A DNA stretch of 64,000 nucleotides from JARRPM01 sp963792815 (GTDB taxonomy: Bacteria; Pseudomonadota; Gammaproteobacteria; Pseudomonadales; Halieaceae): contig CAWBXR010000003.1 in NCBI GenBank assembly GCA_963792815.1, positions 253,512 through 317,511 on the forward strand. Direction: 5' to 3'. The notes beneath the pieces were generated by a model. The model was not told where the DNA came from and made no database searches. It saw only the letters and a program-made list of their open reading frames with translations. Position numbers and translations under genes: made by a program. Positions 62,597-64,000 of this stretch are shown here, piece by piece (position 1 is the first letter of the stretch; the number at the start of each line of letters is the position of its first letter).

Positions 62597-63808
62597 TCAC
62601 AGTTCTTCGGCGATCCGCTCCAGTCTCGGTCGAAATACATTTACAAAAATGTTCAAAGTCGTGGCAAAAAAGTCGAGAATCTCATCCCGATAGCGTTCAT
62701 CAAGTGGATTTCCATACTCGCGCCGAATGATCACAGTATGTTGGCCGCCAATTGATTGCCACTCTACGGGAATTCCTAATTCTGAATTGATTGTATCTTG
62801 CTCTTCGAGCAGTCGCTGATACGCTGCATCGGCAAAGTTCCCGCGTGTGAATCTCAAATAGACTCCCACACAGTGTTGGCTGCTTGCGAAGTAAGCTGAC
62901 ACCCATGCCTGTCCTCCTGAAGGAGGCATCGGGAGAAAATAGTTCTGGGTTTTGGTTGCTTTTCCTATCGGTTGAGAAGCATCGTCAAGCACGAGTCTTT
63001 CCAGTAAAGATGACCAAATATCCTGATAAAACTTTTGACTCTCACTCAATTCCCCGACGCCATTGGCATCGCCTGATGCATCAGCATCGTCTTCTATTTG
63101 AATTTTGCCATCGACAACGCTTACCAAGGTCCTTTTGATTATCATCGATTTGGCTAGCACCCTGGGTTGAACCAGTATGTTCAAAGATGGATGTTGGTAT
63201 AAAGCCAGCTCGACCAGGCCAAAAGTAAACTGAAGATTGCCGGACCGCTCTATAAACTCTGCAATAGCTCCCGCACCTTCCCGGATACCATCACCCACGA
63301 TTAGTAGCAAGAATTTTCCTGAAGACAGTGATTGTGTTACCGCATCACAGAAAATGATCTCGTCAAGGTCCGTCTGACGCTCCTTGGCGATTTCAAATAG
63401 TGCATTCCCCTTGCGGCCCGTGACTCGAGTTATCTCTCTTTGGAGGTCTTCATAGGACCAGGCAGACAATTCCTTTGCGTAGTCCAGAATTTGCCCAATC
63501 ACCTTCCTACGTGCTTCTGGATTTCTCCAGAGCTTGGCTTCAACTATACCGAGGCGGCCTGTCGGCGTAACAAATAAAACATCCAGAGGACCTGCCGGAG
63601 TATTTAGTTCACAGCAAACAGGGATCAGGTTGCTGAAGCTTTGATCGATTTCGTTAATTGGAAGGCAAGATGGGTGCTTGAATATCAGGTCTTGCAAATA
63701 CTTCTCGCTGTAATTGGCATCGGAGCCTGCCATAGCAACACGTTCCAGTGTCTGTGCCTTGCCATCTGCGTCTACAATCAGAGGAGTACCGTAGGCCGAA
63801 ATTGTCAT
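62597..63808 (-). CDS. PD-(D/E)XK nuclease-like protein
   Basis: A 403-residue cytosolic protein. PAGPLDVLFVTPTGRLGIVE followed by AKLWRNPEARRKVIGQILDY is the D...ExK core of PD-(D/E)XK nucleases (D near residue 75, E-A-K near 90-92), with the QILDYA helix common in DUF91/NucS-like and DUF4268-like proteins. The C-terminal half (SAYFASSQHCVGVYLRFTRG, and VEWQSIGGQHTVIIRREYGN) resembles the DUF4268 domain. The role is unknown; a defence or repair function is possible. It lies just beyond the islands. Confidence 0.65.
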   Translation of the reverse strand: MTISAYGTPLIVDADGKAQTLERVAMAGSDANYSEKYLQDLIFKHPSCLPINEIDQSFSNLIPVCCELNTPAGPLDVLFVTPTGRLGIVEAKLWRNPEARRKVIGQILDYAKELSAWSYEDLQREITRVTGRKGNALFEIAKERQTDLDEIIFCDAVTQSLSSGKFLLLIVGDGIREGAGAIAEFIERSGNLQFTFGLVELALYQHPSLNILVQPRVLAKSMIIKRTLVSVVDGKIQIEDDADASGDANGVGELSESQKFYQDIWSSLLERLVLDDASQPIGKATKTQNYFLPMPPSGGQAWVSAYFASSQHCVGVYLRFTRGNFADAAYQRLLEEQDTINSELGIPVEWQSIGGQHTVIIRREYGNPLDERYRDEILDFFATTLNIFVNVFRPRLERIAEEL

Positions 63809-63910
63809 TATGCAATCCTTGCGTTTTTGGCACGTTTAATGGGTAACAGTGCAACGGTAAATTATTAGATTAGAGCTGGCGACTCATCGACGATCAATGT
63901 GTGTCGTGTC

Positions 63911-63973
63911 TCACGAAATTGCGGTGGCGGTGGTGGCCACAAGCAGGGCTGCACAGCAGATCATTCTCAACAT
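63911..63973 (-). CDS. possible signal-peptide-like micro-ORF
   Basis: GGAGGAGCCTTA precedes the ATG at 63973. The 20-residue product MLRMICCAALLVATTATAIS is a bare signal or lipoprotein-like peptide that ends at a TGA. It may be an entericidin-like gene truncated by an indel, or a chance frame with a good ribosome-binding site. Confidence 0.3.
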   Translation of the reverse strand: MLRMICCAALLVATTATAIS

Positions 63974-64000
63974 TAAGGCTCCTCCGATGTGATTGTAGCG

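Noticed and set aside
1..64000. CRISPR array
   Set aside because: No set of short, evenly spaced direct repeats is seen; the repeats present are long and lie between genes.

Overview
The window looks like chromosomal DNA of a marine gammaproteobacterium, most likely of the Halieaceae/Cellvibrionales kind. This is an inference from the core block gcvP, greB, alaS, lysC, csrA, tRNA-Ser, from a PEP-CTERM protein, and from many small marine-type hypothetical genes. No marker gene in the window fixes the species.

Region 1 (1-15.3 kb) is accessory DNA. Small genes on both strands (methyltransferase, PEP-CTERM protein, compact tyrosine recombinase, SnoaL-like protein, DUF6090-like protein, FAD oxidoreductase, phosphatidylserine decarboxylase-like protein, DUF3592 protein and four relatives of one single-helix membrane family) are separated by at least ten copies of a repeat of about 105 bp, here called R1. 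Nearly every R1 copy lies just 3' of a gene and on the gene's strand. Several genes stop in TAACAAG, and two attC-like imperfect palindromes are visible. The layout resembles a gene-cassette array without an integron integrase, or an undescribed cassette system. Two inverted GGGGACGCA elements flank the DUF3592 gene.

Region 2 (15.3-31.4 kb) is core genome: gcvP, an FG-GAP lipoprotein, a uracil-DNA glycosylase-family gene, a serine hydrolase, a Fur-box-preceded porin/FMN-binding/PepSY operon, greB, an M23 peptidase, a Trm112-like gene, a HIT gene, alaS, lysC, csrA and tRNA-Ser(GCU). lysC, greB and the glycosylase gene each carry a single-base frameshift. In essential genes this points to residual indel errors, so every frameshift in the window should be read with caution.

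Region 3 (31.4-62.2 kb) is two islands inserted in tandem at the 3' end of tRNA-Ser. The last 26 bases of the tRNA recur exactly at 57639-57664 and 62175-62200, and a shorter copy lies at 62433-62451. Each island begins with a decayed integrase C-terminus and ends with a shared segment of about 146 bp. Island A (26 kb) is an energy- and stress-survival module: universal stress proteins (single, tandem and truncated), a hibernation factor, a BI-1 family protein, a baeRF-like release factor homologue, a lone CcmE, a cation P-type ATPase, a Kef-type antiporter, acetate kinase, phosphoketolase, GAPDH and a HAD-ATPase fusion, followed by IS and gene debris. Phosphoketolase, acetate kinase and GAPDH together would give substrate-level ATP when respiration stalls. 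Island B (4.5 kb) holds a large 2OG-Fe(II) oxygenase gene broken by several frame changes, a SEC-C protein and a HigBA toxin-antitoxin pair. Beyond the last att sites lie a terminator, a PD-(D/E)XK-like protein and a possible very small secreted peptide.
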